A stretch of 64,000 nt of DNA from the NCBI GenBank assembly GCA_905212635.1, contig CAJMFH010000012.1, positions 1 to 64,000 of the forward strand. The letters run 5' to 3'. The DNA comes from an uncultured Lachnoclostridium sp. GTDB taxonomy: Bacteria; Bacillota; Clostridia; Lachnospirales; Lachnospiraceae. Below the pieces are notes generated by a model. It was not told the DNA's origin and did no database searches. It saw only the letters and a program-made list of their open reading frames with translations. A program made the translations under genes and the position numbers. Of the stretch, positions 1 to 8,504 are shown piece after piece. Position 1 is the stretch's first letter, and each line of letters opens with the position of its first letter.

Positions 1-1
1 T

Positions 2-202
2 GGCGTGTACCTGTGTTCTCTCGTGGGCGGCTCCGCACACGCCAAGTCCTGCTTTTTCTTTTCTGGCGTGTACCTGTGTTCTCTCGTGGGCGGCTCCGCA
101 CACGCCAAGTCTTGCTTTTCCCTTTTTGGCGTGTACCTGTGTTCTCTTGTGGGCGGCTCCGCACACGCCAAGTCTTACTTTTTTCTTTTTGGCGTGTATT
201 TG
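2..202. repeat. 63-bp tandem hairpin repeat array
   Basis: Three full copies and one truncated copy start at 2, 65, 128 and 191, a period of exactly 63 bp. Each full unit has inverted ends GGCGTGT and ACACGCC about 29 nt apart, so each can fold into its own hairpin, followed by a T-rich tail on the plus strand. Copies differ by only a few bases. The array lies past the 3' end of the MacB-type permease gene and may continue left of the window. Open frames across it simply repeat the unit and have no ribosome binding site. Confidence 0.9.
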
Positions 203-204
203 CC

Positions 205-310
205 CTCTCTGACTTCGTCAGCAAGCCGCATGGTAGCGCCCCCTCGCTCCGCTCGGCGACAGGTCGTCGGTGCTATTAGAAACAAGAACTTCGTTCTTGT
301 AAGCAAATCC
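205..310. other. GC-rich structured intergenic stretch, weak terminator
   Basis: Between the repeat array and the permease stop there is an inverted pair TAGCGCC / GGTGCTA (about 232-278) and a small perfect hairpin, ACAAGAA-cttcg-TTCTTGT, at 282-300. On the minus strand the second hairpin is followed by TTCTAAT, so it could be a weak terminator for the efflux operon. No gene is visible here. Confidence 0.4.
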
Positions 311-1600
311 TCACTCATACCTTAATGCTTCGATTGGGTCCATGCGGGCAGCTTTGTTTGCCGGATAATATCCAAAGAAGATGCCGATAACCATAGAGAA
401 TCCTACGGCCACAATGATCGCCGCTACCGGAACAGCCGCCGAATATCCAAGGATAGAAGCGGCGATGGCTCCAAGTACAAAACCGACAAGGATGCCTAAA
501 ATTCCACCAATGAGGCACAATATCATGGATTCGATGATAAACTGGAAGCGGATGGAACTGTTTTTTGCTCCCAGCGCCTTTCTGGTGCCGATTTCCCGCG
601 TTCTCTCGGTAATGGATACGAGCATGATATTCATAACGCCGATGCCGCCGACCAGAAGGGAAATGCCGGCGATAAATGAAATGGCGATGGATACTGTGCC
701 AATCATGTCGCTCATGGATTCTGTCATGGATTCCATTGTCGTCGTCGAAATTTTGTAGTCCTCATTGGAATTGTAATACGGAGCAAAAAAGTCCTCAATC
801 TGTGTGGCAAAGGCAGAAACGCTGTCAATACCGCTCTTTGTCACAACCGTAAACTGCTGATAGCCCTCGTCTGCGTGTGTCTGTGCTTTTCCCGTTAAAA
901 TCGGAATATACGCTGTCGTCGTAATGTCTTCATCAGAAGAGGAAGAAAACGAGTTATTGGACTCGTATTTGTACACACCCACAACATAATACTGGTAATA
1001 AATTCCATCTATTTCCACCTGAATTTTCTGCGAAAGTGCCTTTTGCGAATCCCCGTCAAAAATCTGATCCACCACTTTATCGGAGATCATGATAACCTTC
1101 TTTTTTCCTGTATTATCGTCACTTGTCAGCCGTCTTCCTGCAATAAGTGTCACATCATCGCTGGCAAAATATTCCGAATTAATGCCGCTGATGGAAATAT
1201 TTGCTGTGTTGCTCCCATCGTGTACTGTTCCACTTGCCACCGTTTCACTGATGGCTATAGCATCGATTTTATCAGAAAATTCATTTTTCAATTCCGACAG
1301 CATGTCATCCGTGATAAGGTCTTCTTTTTCCACCGATGAGTTTCGGTTTGCAGCCCCGAATTTCAAACCATTGGAACGGGTTTCTGTCGTGCTGCTCGTC
1401 TGCTTGAGACCGACCGTGATGTTATTGGCTCCCATTTCCTGAAAAGAATCGGAAATGGAATTGGTAAGCGAGGAACTTACTGTCATAATAGCAATAACGG
1501 CGCCGATACCGATAATGATGCCAAGCATTGTCAGAAGCGCACGCATTTTGTTGGCAAGCAGTGCCTGAAATGCCAATTTCACATTTTCCCATATCAACAT
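311..1600 (-). CDS. MacB/FtsX-type ABC transporter permease
   Basis: Membrane subunit of a MacB-type ABC transporter (429 aa). One membrane helix lies near residues 22-42. A large extracytoplasmic domain follows to about residue 300, then three C-terminal helices, the usual MacB_PCD plus FtsX layout. The FtsX signature ERTREIGTRKALGAK sits just after the second helix. It is the last gene of an adaptor-ATPase-permease operon and overlaps the ATPase gene by 7 nt, which implies translational coupling. In Gram-positive bacteria such systems usually export peptides or antibiotics, or act in resistance; the substrate cannot be read from the sequence. Confidence 0.9.
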   Translation of the reverse strand: MLIWENVKLAFQALLANKMRALLTMLGIIIGIGAVIAIMTVSSSLTNSISDSFQEMGANNITVGLKQTSSTTETRSNGLKFGAANRNSSVEKEDLITDDMLSELKNEFSDKIDAIAISETVASGTVHDGSNTANISISGINSEYFASDDVTLIAGRRLTSDDNTGKKKVIMISDKVVDQIFDGDSQKALSQKIQVEIDGIYYQYYVVGVYKYESNNSFSSSSDEDITTTAYIPILTGKAQTHADEGYQQFTVVTKSGIDSVSAFATQIEDFFAPYYNSNEDYKISTTTMESMTESMSDMIGTVSIAISFIAGISLLVGGIGVMNIMLVSITERTREIGTRKALGAKNSSIRFQFIIESMILCLIGGILGILVGFVLGAIAASILGYSAAVPVAAIIVAVGFSMVIGIFFGYYPANKAARMDPIEALRYE

Positions 1601-2298
1601 GCCAGTTCCCCCTTTCGGATTCCCGTAATCTCGCCGTCGCGAAGTGTGATAATACGTTCTGTTTCATTTGCCAGTTCTCCGGAATGCGTAATCAGAACAA
1701 TGGTTTTTCCCTGCTCTTCATGCAGTTTATGGAAAATATCCATAATGACACGTCCGGTTTTGCTGTCCAAAGCTCCGGTCGGCTCATCTGCCAATATAAT
1801 GGAAGGATCATTCGCCATAGCACGCGCGATCGCCACTCTCTGCTTCTGACCGCCGGATAATTCGTCCGGGCGGTGCGTCATTCTTTCCTGCATCCCTACA
1901 AGTTCAAGCAGTTCTTTCGCTTTTCGTGTCCTCTCTGCCTTTGGAACTCCCGCATAGAGAAGTGGGAGTTCCACATTGGAAAGTGCCGTAGTCCGGGCGA
2001 TCAGATTGTAGGTCTGAAAAACAAATCCGATCTGCCGGTTGCGGATTTCCGATAACTGTTTATCCTTTCCTGCCCCGACATCAACGCCATCTAAAAGATA
2101 CGTACCCTCCGTCGGACGGTCAAGTGCTCCCAAAATATTCATCAACGTCGATTTACCGGAACCGGATTCTCCTACGATGGAGACAAATTCTCCCATATTT
2201 ACTGTGAGGTCGATTCCATGCAGGATTTCCAATTCATTGGGCTGGCCGATATAAAAACGTTTTACAATTTTTTCGCATTCAATGATTGGCTTTTTCAT
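1594..2298 (-). CDS. MacB/LolD-family ABC transporter ATPase
   Basis: Nucleotide-binding subunit of 234 aa, full length for the LolD/MacB ATPase family. Visible motifs are Walker A GESGSGKST (about 43-51), signature LSGGQKQR and Walker B ILADEPTGALD. It powers the permease encoded directly downstream. Its start codon overlaps the adaptor stop (ATGA-type overlap) and its end overlaps the permease start, so the three proteins are made from one transcript. Cytoplasmic, membrane-associated. Confidence 0.93.
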   Translation of the reverse strand: MKKPIIECEKIVKRFYIGQPNELEILHGIDLTVNMGEFVSIVGESGSGKSTLMNILGALDRPTEGTYLLDGVDVGAGKDKQLSEIRNRQIGFVFQTYNLIARTTALSNVELPLLYAGVPKAERTRKAKELLELVGMQERMTHRPDELSGGQKQRVAIARAMANDPSIILADEPTGALDSKTGRVIMDIFHKLHEEQGKTIVLITHSGELANETERIITLRDGEITGIRKGELAC

Positions 2299-3731
2299 GG
2301 ACGACCACCGCCTCCCGGGGCTCCGCCGCCAGGACCGCCGCCGGATCCGCCCTGCATTCCACCGCCTCCGCCGAGGAGACCGCCAAGACTGTCATTTCCT
2401 GATTCTTCACTTGTAGAATCAGAGGTGGAATCCGTTGGAATAATTACTTTCATGCCCTCTGTCAACTCGTCACTCTGCACTTCTACATAATAATCGCTTT
2501 CCATACCTTTCGTAACCACAATCTGTTTTTTCGAAACACTTCCATTTTCGCCCTCAGAAACATTGATTACGGATTCGCCGTTTGTATTTTGAGAAATGGC
2601 ATCATACGGTACGGCAAATACATCCGAGGCTTCTTCTTCCACGATACTGCACCGCGCGGTAAGGCCGAGTTTCAAACGTTCATCGGCGGTTTTCAATGCA
2701 ATCTGCACTTCGTAACCACTGGAACTGCTGCTTGTGGAGGTCATGGCGCCACTTTCTCCACTTTGAGAAGAAGAACTTCCGCTGCTGCTTTCGGTGGATG
2801 GTGCTACAAATGTCACCTCACCTTCCAGCTCGTCTTCGTCGGTTGCTTCGGTTAAAACGATGACTTTCTGGCCGACCTTCACATTGCTGATATCATATTC
2901 GTCTACACTTGTAGAAATTGTATAACCGCTTACATCCTCAATCTGAAGAATGGTTCCACCACTGTACGTATCGCCTTCCTGCACGGAGATGGAAGTAACC
3001 ATTCCGTCCATTGGGGCTGTCACCGCACATTTATCCAGACTCTCCTGCGCCTGTGTCACTTGTTTTTTCGCTTCTTTAATGCTTTTATTGGCACTGGTTT
3101 TCGCCGTTTCCAACGCTTCCTGCGCCTGTTCAATACTGGATTTGCTCTGTTTTAATGTTGATTTTCTCGTTGAAACTGCATTTTCATATTCTGTTTTTGC
3201 CTGGGCGAGCTGGTCTTTCTGTTTGGATTTCTTTGCCTCCTCATAGGCTTTTTTCGCCTTGGCTACTTTACTGTTCTCTTCCTTTTTTACATCTGCATAT
3301 TCACTTTTGGCATCACTTACCTGCTTTTGAGCCTTTTGAGTCGAATAACTGCCTTCTGACTGTGCATCCGAAAGAGAATCCTTCGCTTCAGATAAACTCT
3401 CCTGTAAGTCGGTTTCATCAAAAGTTATGAGAGTTTTCCCCTTTTTCACCTCATCTCCTACCGATACATTAATTTTGTTTATTGTCACACCGTTTACATT
3501 GGCAGATACCTCACGGGACTGTTTGCTTTCGATCGTTCCGGTCGCACTGATGGATTTTGTCAGATCCATTTTCTCCAGAGAAACCGTATTTTCCTGCTGA
3601 GTCTCCTGTTTTCCTTTCTTTGTCTGCCCGTTTTTCACTTTTCCAATAATTACCACTGCTGCAATGACCAGAAGTAGTATTACCGCTATCACCACTATTT
3701 TCTTTCGATGTTTTTTTAATTTCTGTTTCAC
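2295..3731 (-). CDS. HlyD/MacA-type efflux adaptor protein
   Basis: Membrane-fusion (adaptor) subunit of a MacAB-like efflux system, 478 aa. It has a basic N-terminus and one membrane helix (about 13-30). Biotinyl-lipoyl-like halves flank a long Lys/Glu/Ala/Gln-rich coiled-coil hairpin (about 105-225), and a beta-barrel region follows. The C-terminal 35 residues are an unusual Gly/Pro-rich tail. The start is GTG with an AGGAGG ribosome site 8 nt upstream. Gram-positive homologues extend from the membrane toward the wall. The 5' region contains a palindromic element of the family described at 3766. Confidence 0.88.
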   Translation of the reverse strand: MKQKLKKHRKKIVVIAVILLLVIAAVVIIGKVKNGQTKKGKQETQQENTVSLEKMDLTKSISATGTIESKQSREVSANVNGVTINKINVSVGDEVKKGKTLITFDETDLQESLSEAKDSLSDAQSEGSYSTQKAQKQVSDAKSEYADVKKEENSKVAKAKKAYEEAKKSKQKDQLAQAKTEYENAVSTRKSTLKQSKSSIEQAQEALETAKTSANKSIKEAKKQVTQAQESLDKCAVTAPMDGMVTSISVQEGDTYSGGTILQIEDVSGYTISTSVDEYDISNVKVGQKVIVLTEATDEDELEGEVTFVAPSTESSSGSSSSQSGESGAMTSTSSSSSGYEVQIALKTADERLKLGLTARCSIVEEEASDVFAVPYDAISQNTNGESVINVSEGENGSVSKKQIVVTKGMESDYYVEVQSDELTEGMKVIIPTDSTSDSTSEESGNDSLGGLLGGGGGMQGGSGGGPGGGAPGGGGRP

Positions 3732-3765
3732 ACGCGCCGCCTCCTGTCTTTATAATTCCTTTCTA

Positions 3766-3836
3766 TGTAACTATTCAGGTTTCCTCACACACATTCGCAT
3801 TTTGAATAGTTCATGTTCTTTCTCTCCTGAACAATT
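3766..3836 (-). repeat. Palindromic 5'-leader element, copy A
   Basis: Read on the minus strand toward the efflux adaptor gene, it ends with AAAATGCGAATGTGTGTGAG, a short gap, then CCTGAATAGTTACA. The outer left arm is either TGAACTATTCA (ending at 3814) or the more distal TTGTTCAGGAG (about 3825-3836). It shares its right half with the copies at 26091 and 45694. It lies 35 nt upstream of the GTG start, before the ribosome site. Its promoter is less clear than for the other copies. Confidence 0.65.
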
Positions 3837-3846
3837 CCTTTTTATG

Positions 3847-3883
3847 TTAAAAAAAAAGTATGAACAAACGATGTTCATACTTT
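3847..3883 (-). terminator. Rho-independent terminator after dusB
   Basis: A perfect 12-bp stem AAAGTATGAACA / TGTTCATACTTT (3855-3883) is followed on the minus strand by nine T. It closes the coaX-dusB run and separates it from the efflux operon. Confidence 0.92.
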
Positions 3884-3896
3884 GATATCTGTGTGA

Positions 3897-4871
3897 TTAT
3901 TTGATGAAAGTGGAGAACACTTTTTTCAGATCCTCCAAAGTTTCCACTTGATTGATCTCTCTGCGGATGGCTGCGGAATGTGGATATCCTGCGGTATACC
4001 ATGCGATATGTGTCCGCATTTCCCGCATTCCATATAATTCGCCCTTCCATTCTGCCTGCATTTTTGCGTGGCGCTCAATCATGGCGTAAAGTTCTTGGAT
4101 TCCGGGTTTGCGAAGTTCCTCCCCGGTTTTTATATAATGTCGGATCTGCTCAAAGATCCATGGATTTCCTCTGGCACCGCGGCCGATCATAAAGGCATCG
4201 CATCCCGTTTCCTGCCACATTCTTTCCACATCGGCACCGCAGGTAATATCGCCATTTCCAATAACCGGAATCGAAACCGCCTCTTTGACTTTGCGGATGA
4301 TTTCATAATCGGCTTTTCCACTATAATACTGTTCTCTCGTCCGACCATGCACCGCTACCGCGGAAGCTCCGGCCGCCTCTGCTGCCTTTGCCAGATCGAC
4401 TGCCTGACATTCTCCATCGCGGAAGCCTTTCCGAAATTTTACAGTGACCGGTTTGTGAATCGCACGCACGGTTTTTCGTATAATCTCTTCGGCAAGCGGA
4501 ATATTTTTCAAAAGAGCGGAACCTTCTCCGTTATTAACGACTTTCGGCACCGGACACCCCATATTGATATCCAATATGTCAAATGGCAATTCCTCAATAC
4601 GCGCCGCCATCTCACTGATAATATCCGGATCTGCGCCAAATAACTGCAATGAGACCGGTCTTTCTTTGGGGTTGATCTGCAATAGCGGCTGTGTGTTGGG
4701 GCTGTTATAATAAATGCCTTTTGCGCTGACCATTTCCGTACAGATCAAATCCGCTCCCATTTCTTTGCAGATCTGACGGTAAGGAAGATCTGTCACGCCT
4801 GCCATCGGCGCAAGAATCAGTTTTCCCGGGATCTCGATCTCTCCAATCTTCCAGGATTCCTCCACATTCAT
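3897..4871 (-). CDS. dusB: tRNA-dihydrouridine synthase (DusB-like)
   Basis: Flavoenzyme that reduces uridines to dihydrouridine in tRNA D-loops (about 325 aa). Visible motifs are LAPMAGVTDLPYR at the N-terminal FMN-binding strand, NMGCPVPKV with the catalytic cysteine, and GNGDI in the phosphate-binding region of the TIM barrel. I place the start at 4871 rather than the longer frame at 4910, because AAAGGA lies 7 nt before this ATG and the longer form would run into coaX. It follows coaX by 4 nt and ends at a strong terminator. Confidence 0.93.
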   Translation of the reverse strand: MNVEESWKIGEIEIPGKLILAPMAGVTDLPYRQICKEMGADLICTEMVSAKGIYYNSPNTQPLLQINPKERPVSLQLFGADPDIISEMAARIEELPFDILDINMGCPVPKVVNNGEGSALLKNIPLAEEIIRKTVRAIHKPVTVKFRKGFRDGECQAVDLAKAAEAAGASAVAVHGRTREQYYSGKADYEIIRKVKEAVSIPVIGNGDITCGADVERMWQETGCDAFMIGRGARGNPWIFEQIRHYIKTGEELRKPGIQELYAMIERHAKMQAEWKGELYGMREMRTHIAWYTAGYPHSAAIRREINQVETLEDLKKVFSTFIK

Positions 4872-4875
4872 AGGC

Positions 4876-5661
4876 TTATCCTTTCTGACGGGCAGCTTTT
4901 GTCTTTTCATAGATCAACCGGATTCCCTGAAGCGTCAAATGGGCATCGTACACATCGATGGAATCCGTTGCATCGGCAACAATTCTTCCCAGTCCGCCTG
5001 TGGCAACTACTTTGATATCGGATATTCCGGATTCTTCCTTAATTTTTCGGATAATATACTCGGTCTGACCTACTGTGCCATACATAATTCCTGCCTGCAT
5101 ACTGGTGATTGTATTTTTCGCAAGAATCGTCTCCGGCATCTTAATCTCAATCTCCGGAAGCTGTGCCGTACTGGACCAAAGTGCCTTTGTACTGATCTTA
5201 ATTCCCGGACAGGTAACACGCGCCGCAAAAACGCCGTCTTTTGTGACAAGATCGTATGTGGTCGCTGTTCCGTAATCCACCACGATCACTGGACCGCCAT
5301 AGAGATCATACGCTCCTACCGCATCTACAATACGGTCTGCTCCGATTTCACTCGGATTTGCCGCAGCAATGTGGATCCCGGATTTGGTTCCTTCGCCCAC
5401 AACATACGGGGTACAATGAAAATATTTTTTAATGCCACTCACCAGCGAATACATCACTTTCGGCACGACCGAGGCAATGATCACATCATCAATCGTTGTT
5501 TCCGAAATATGCTGTCTTGACAAACCTTCCACGATTGCTTCCCCAAATTCATTGGAAGTACGTGGAATATTGGTTGTCAGGCGGAATGTTGACCGTAATT
5601 TTTCTCCCTCAAAAACACCAAACGTCAAATTGGTATTTCCGATATCTATCGTTAATAACAT
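4876..5661 (-). CDS. coaX: Type III pantothenate kinase
   Basis: First step of coenzyme A synthesis: phosphorylates pantothenate with ATP. Length 261 aa, typical of CoaX. ASKHA-fold motifs are visible: DIGNTN at the N-terminus, GADRIVDAVGAY and DYGTATTYD in the middle, and the C-terminal GGLG motif. An AGAGGA ribosome site precedes the ATG. It sits 4 nt ahead of dusB, a common clostridial neighbourhood, and 12 nt after the small conserved gene. Confidence 0.95.
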   Translation of the reverse strand: MLLTIDIGNTNLTFGVFEGEKLRSTFRLTTNIPRTSNEFGEAIVEGLSRQHISETTIDDVIIASVVPKVMYSLVSGIKKYFHCTPYVVGEGTKSGIHIAAANPSEIGADRIVDAVGAYDLYGGPVIVVDYGTATTYDLVTKDGVFAARVTCPGIKISTKALWSSTAQLPEIEIKMPETILAKNTITSMQAGIMYGTVGQTEYIIRKIKEESGISDIKVVATGGLGRIVADATDSIDVYDAHLTLQGIRLIYEKTKAARQKG

Positions 5662-5673
5662 CTCTTTTTCCTC

Positions 5674-6000
5674 TTATTCTTCTTTACCGGCAAAAAATGC
5701 GCGATAATATTCTTCTAAACTTGAAAATAATTCTTCGTGTTCCTGACGCATCTGTTTGATCTTCAGATAACTTCCGATCTCATCGTAAAAGAAATCATTT
5801 TCTTTAGCGGTTGTAGACATATACAAGGAACCGTCTTCTTCAAATTCCATCGTAAATACACCGCCGACATCTGCCGTCAGCATTACACTCAGTATTTTCA
5901 ATTCTTCTTTAATCCCTTCCGGCAGAGATTCGTACCGGGGATTCAGATAAAACTTCTGTTCATATGCACTGCATGCACATAAAACCTGTTTCTCATCCAT
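5674..6000 (-). CDS. Small conserved protein, DUF6145-like
   Basis: Soluble acidic protein of 108 aa with no signal peptide or membrane segment. Its pattern (VLCACSAYEQKFY near the start, LPEGIKEELKILSVMLTADVGG in the middle, acidic aromatic tail) matches a small family I recall from Lachnospiraceae as DUF6145; the family name is from memory. Function unknown. It starts 4 nt after the citrate synthase stop with AAGGAAA as ribosome site, so it is probably co-transcribed with gltA, coaX and dusB. Confidence 0.75.
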   Translation of the reverse strand: MDEKQVLCACSAYEQKFYLNPRYESLPEGIKEELKILSVMLTADVGGVFTMEFEEDGSLYMSTTAKENDFFYDEIGSYLKIKQMRQEHEELFSSLEEYYRAFFAGKEE

Positions 6001-6003
6001 GGG

Positions 6004-7377
6004 TTATTTCCTTTCACTCATTGGTACATAAGGTTTATGCGGACAAACAGCTTTGTAAGCCGGGCGGATAATTTTACCGGCATTTACAAGTTCTTCCAGT
6101 CGATGTGCACTCCAGCCCGCGATTCTTCCGATGGCAAAGATTGGCGTATATAATTCAATCGGAAGCCCCAGCATACTGTACACAAGACCACTGTAGAAGT
6201 CGATGTTGGCGCTGACACCTTTATAAATATGGCGTTCTGCCGCGATTACTTCCGGCGCAAGTTTTTCCACTTTTTCATATAACGCATACTCTTTGAGCAT
6301 ATTTTTTTCTTCCGATAACTTCTTTACAAATTTACGGAACGTCTTAGCACGAGGATCCGAGATCGAGTATACCGCATGACCCATTCCATAGATCAGACCG
6401 GAACGGTCAAACGCTTGTTTATTCAGCAATGCCGTCAGATACGTTTTAATCTCTTCGTCGTCTTCCCAGTCATGTACATTTTTCTTCATATCTTCAAACA
6501 TCAAGGATACCTTTTTATTGGCGCCTCCATGCCGTGGTCCCTTCAGGGAACCAAGTGCCGCCGAGATAGCTGCATACGTATCGGTTCCGGACGACGTTAC
6601 GACATGATCGGTAAAAGTCGAGTTATTACCACCACCATGCTCTGCATGAAGAACCAGTGCAATATCCAGAATCTTTGCTTCCAGCGGAGTAAACTGGCTG
6701 TCCGGACGGAGCATATGCAGGATATTTTCCGCCGTCGAATATTCTTCTTTTGGCGGATGCAGGAAAAAGCTGCTGCCTTCATGGAAATAATTGGCAGCCT
6801 GATATCCATACACCGCAAACATCGGCAAAAGTGCAACCAGTTCCAGACACTGGCGGAGTACATTTTCTGTCGTCGTATCATCGGCTTTTGTATCATAAGA
6901 ATACAGCGTAAGCACACTCCGTCCAAGCGTATTCATCAAATCGGAGCTCGGTGCTTTCATAATGATATCGCGGACAAAACTCGATGGCAGACTCTTACGG
7001 TATTCGGCAAGAATATCCTTCAGATCTTCCAGCTGACTCTCTGTCGGCAGTTCGCCAAAGAGCAGAAGATATACCACTTCTTCATATCCAAAACGCTTTT
7101 CATGTAAAAATCCATCGACAATCTCTTCGATATCAATTCCCTGATAATACAATTTTCCTTCACACGGAACCATATCATGGTCAATCACCGTGTAGGAACG
7201 GATCTCGGAAATCTCCGTCAATCCGGTAAGTACACCCTGACCATTTAAGTCACGTAATCCACGTTTTACTTCATATTTATCAAATAAAGTAGAGTCAATC
7301 GTACTGCTGGCTTCGCATACGTCCGCCATTTTCTGTAACCACTCGTGTTTATATTCCAAATCAAGATTTTTATTCAT
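6004..7377 (-). CDS. gltA: Citrate synthase
   Basis: Condenses oxaloacetate with acetyl-CoA to citrate (457 aa). The conserved histidines lie in HAEHGGGNNSTF and GMGHAVYSISDPRA, where the arginine is also a substrate ligand; GPRHGGAN is present too. The N-terminal extension is typical of clostridial citrate/2-methylcitrate synthases. The ribosome site is AAGGAGG. In an anaerobe this supplies the oxidative branch to 2-oxoglutarate and glutamate, which fits the adjacent arginine-pathway gene argF. Use of propionyl-CoA cannot be excluded from sequence. Confidence 0.93.
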   Translation of the reverse strand: MNKNLDLEYKHEWLQKMADVCEASSTIDSTLFDKYEVKRGLRDLNGQGVLTGLTEISEIRSYTVIDHDMVPCEGKLYYQGIDIEEIVDGFLHEKRFGYEEVVYLLLFGELPTESQLEDLKDILAEYRKSLPSSFVRDIIMKAPSSDLMNTLGRSVLTLYSYDTKADDTTTENVLRQCLELVALLPMFAVYGYQAANYFHEGSSFFLHPPKEEYSTAENILHMLRPDSQFTPLEAKILDIALVLHAEHGGGNNSTFTDHVVTSSGTDTYAAISAALGSLKGPRHGGANKKVSLMFEDMKKNVHDWEDDEEIKTYLTALLNKQAFDRSGLIYGMGHAVYSISDPRAKTFRKFVKKLSEEKNMLKEYALYEKVEKLAPEVIAAERHIYKGVSANIDFYSGLVYSMLGLPIELYTPIFAIGRIAGWSAHRLEELVNAGKIIRPAYKAVCPHKPYVPMSERK

Positions 7378-7411
7378 ATTGGCCCTCCTTAACTGTCTGA
7401 TTTTTATTTTT

Positions 7412-8395
7412 TTATAATGTGGCAGCCATCACTGCTTTGATCGTATGCATACGGTTTTCTGCTTCTTCAAATACTACGTCCGCATACGCCTTAAACACTT
7501 CGTCTGTCACTTCCATTTCGGTCAAACCGTATTTTTCATAAATCTGTTTTCCAATTTTTGTCTTAAGGTCATGGAATGCCGGCAGGCAGTGCATAAAGAT
7601 TGCCGTATCCTTGGCATTGTCCATCGCCTTCTTATTTACCTGGTATGGCGACAAAGCTTTGATACGCTCTTCCCAGACTTCTTCCGGTTCTCCCATGGAA
7701 ACCCAGACATCCGTATACAAAACATCGGCATCTTTCGTACCTTCTTCCACACTTTCCGTCAACGTAATGGAACCGCCGGATGCCTTGGCATATTCCTCGC
7801 ATTGTGCGACCAGCTCAGCATTTGGAAAATATTCTTTTGGCGCACAGGCAGTAAAATGCATTCCCATCTTTGTGCAGGCGATCATCAGAGAATTTCCCAT
7901 ATTGTAACGGGCATCTCCCATATAAACAAGTTTAACGCCTTCTAATTTACCAAATTTTTCCTGTATCGTCAAGAGATCGGCGAGCATCTGTGTCGGATGA
8001 TACTCATTGGTAAGTCCGTTCCAAACCGGTACGCCGGCATATTGTGCCAGTTCTTCCACAATTTCCTGTCCGAATCCACGGTATTCAATTCCGTCAAACA
8101 TTCTTCCTAACACTCTTGCGGTATCGGCGATGCTTTCTTTCTTGCCGATCTGAGATCCCTGTGGATCCAGATATGTAACGCCCATCCCCAGATCATGGGC
8201 TGCAACTTCAAAAGAACAGCGCGTTCTTGTACTTGTTTTTTCAAAGATCAGAGCAATATTTTTCCCTTCGTGCATCCGATGGCTGATCCCATTTCTCTTT
8301 TTTTCTTTCAACTCTTTTGATAATTGTAAAAAATATGCAATTTCTTCCGGTGAAAAATCTTTTAATGTCAAAAAATTACGTCCTTTTAAATCCAT
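7412..8395 (-). CDS. argF: Ornithine carbamoyltransferase
   Basis: Transfers a carbamoyl group to ornithine to give citrulline (327 aa). Carbamoyl-phosphate motif STRTR and ornithine motif HCLPAF are both present, as are MGDARYN and the N-terminal FLTLKDFSPEE. Two ATG codons are adjacent; the second (8395) has better spacing to AGAGG. No arcA, arcC or other arg genes are nearby, so I cannot say from context whether it is biosynthetic or catabolic. Confidence 0.94.
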   Translation of the reverse strand: MDLKGRNFLTLKDFSPEEIAYFLQLSKELKEKKRNGISHRMHEGKNIALIFEKTSTRTRCSFEVAAHDLGMGVTYLDPQGSQIGKKESIADTARVLGRMFDGIEYRGFGQEIVEELAQYAGVPVWNGLTNEYHPTQMLADLLTIQEKFGKLEGVKLVYMGDARYNMGNSLMIACTKMGMHFTACAPKEYFPNAELVAQCEEYAKASGGSITLTESVEEGTKDADVLYTDVWVSMGEPEEVWEERIKALSPYQVNKKAMDNAKDTAIFMHCLPAFHDLKTKIGKQIYEKYGLTEMEVTDEVFKAYADVVFEEAENRMHTIKAVMAATL

Positions 8396-8438
8396 CATTA
8401 ACCTCTTTTCCGCAGTACGCTCTGTCTGCTGTTTTTAA

Positions 8439-8504
8439 GAATAAAGAGGGGGGTTCTCTCCCGGCGCAGACCGGTGGTAAAGAATCCCCTTCTCCTGTTT
8501 ATTC
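8439..8504 (-). other. Long hairpin between SPFH gene and argF
   Basis: GAATAAAGAGGGG pairs with CCCCTTCTCCTGTTTATTC across a GC-rich loop with further pairing. It overlaps the last codons of the SPFH gene. On the minus strand it is followed by TTAAAAAC, not a T run, so it is not a textbook terminator. It may be an attenuating or processing structure. Confidence 0.45.

Noticed and set aside
2..202. Possible CRISPR array
   Set aside because: The units are contiguous and nearly identical over all 63 bp, with no unique spacers and no cas genes.
5..325. Open frames across the 63-bp repeats (106 and 88 aa)
   Set aside because: They only translate the repeat unit, have no ribosome binding site and no family pattern; 63 is divisible by three, so such frames stay open by chance.
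4068..4643. 191-aa plus-strand frame opposite dusB
   Set aside because: Shadow of a clear gene; no ribosome site or recognisable family.
8439..8504. Canonical terminator after the SPFH gene
   Set aside because: The stem is good but the minus-strand 3' side is A-rich, not T-rich.
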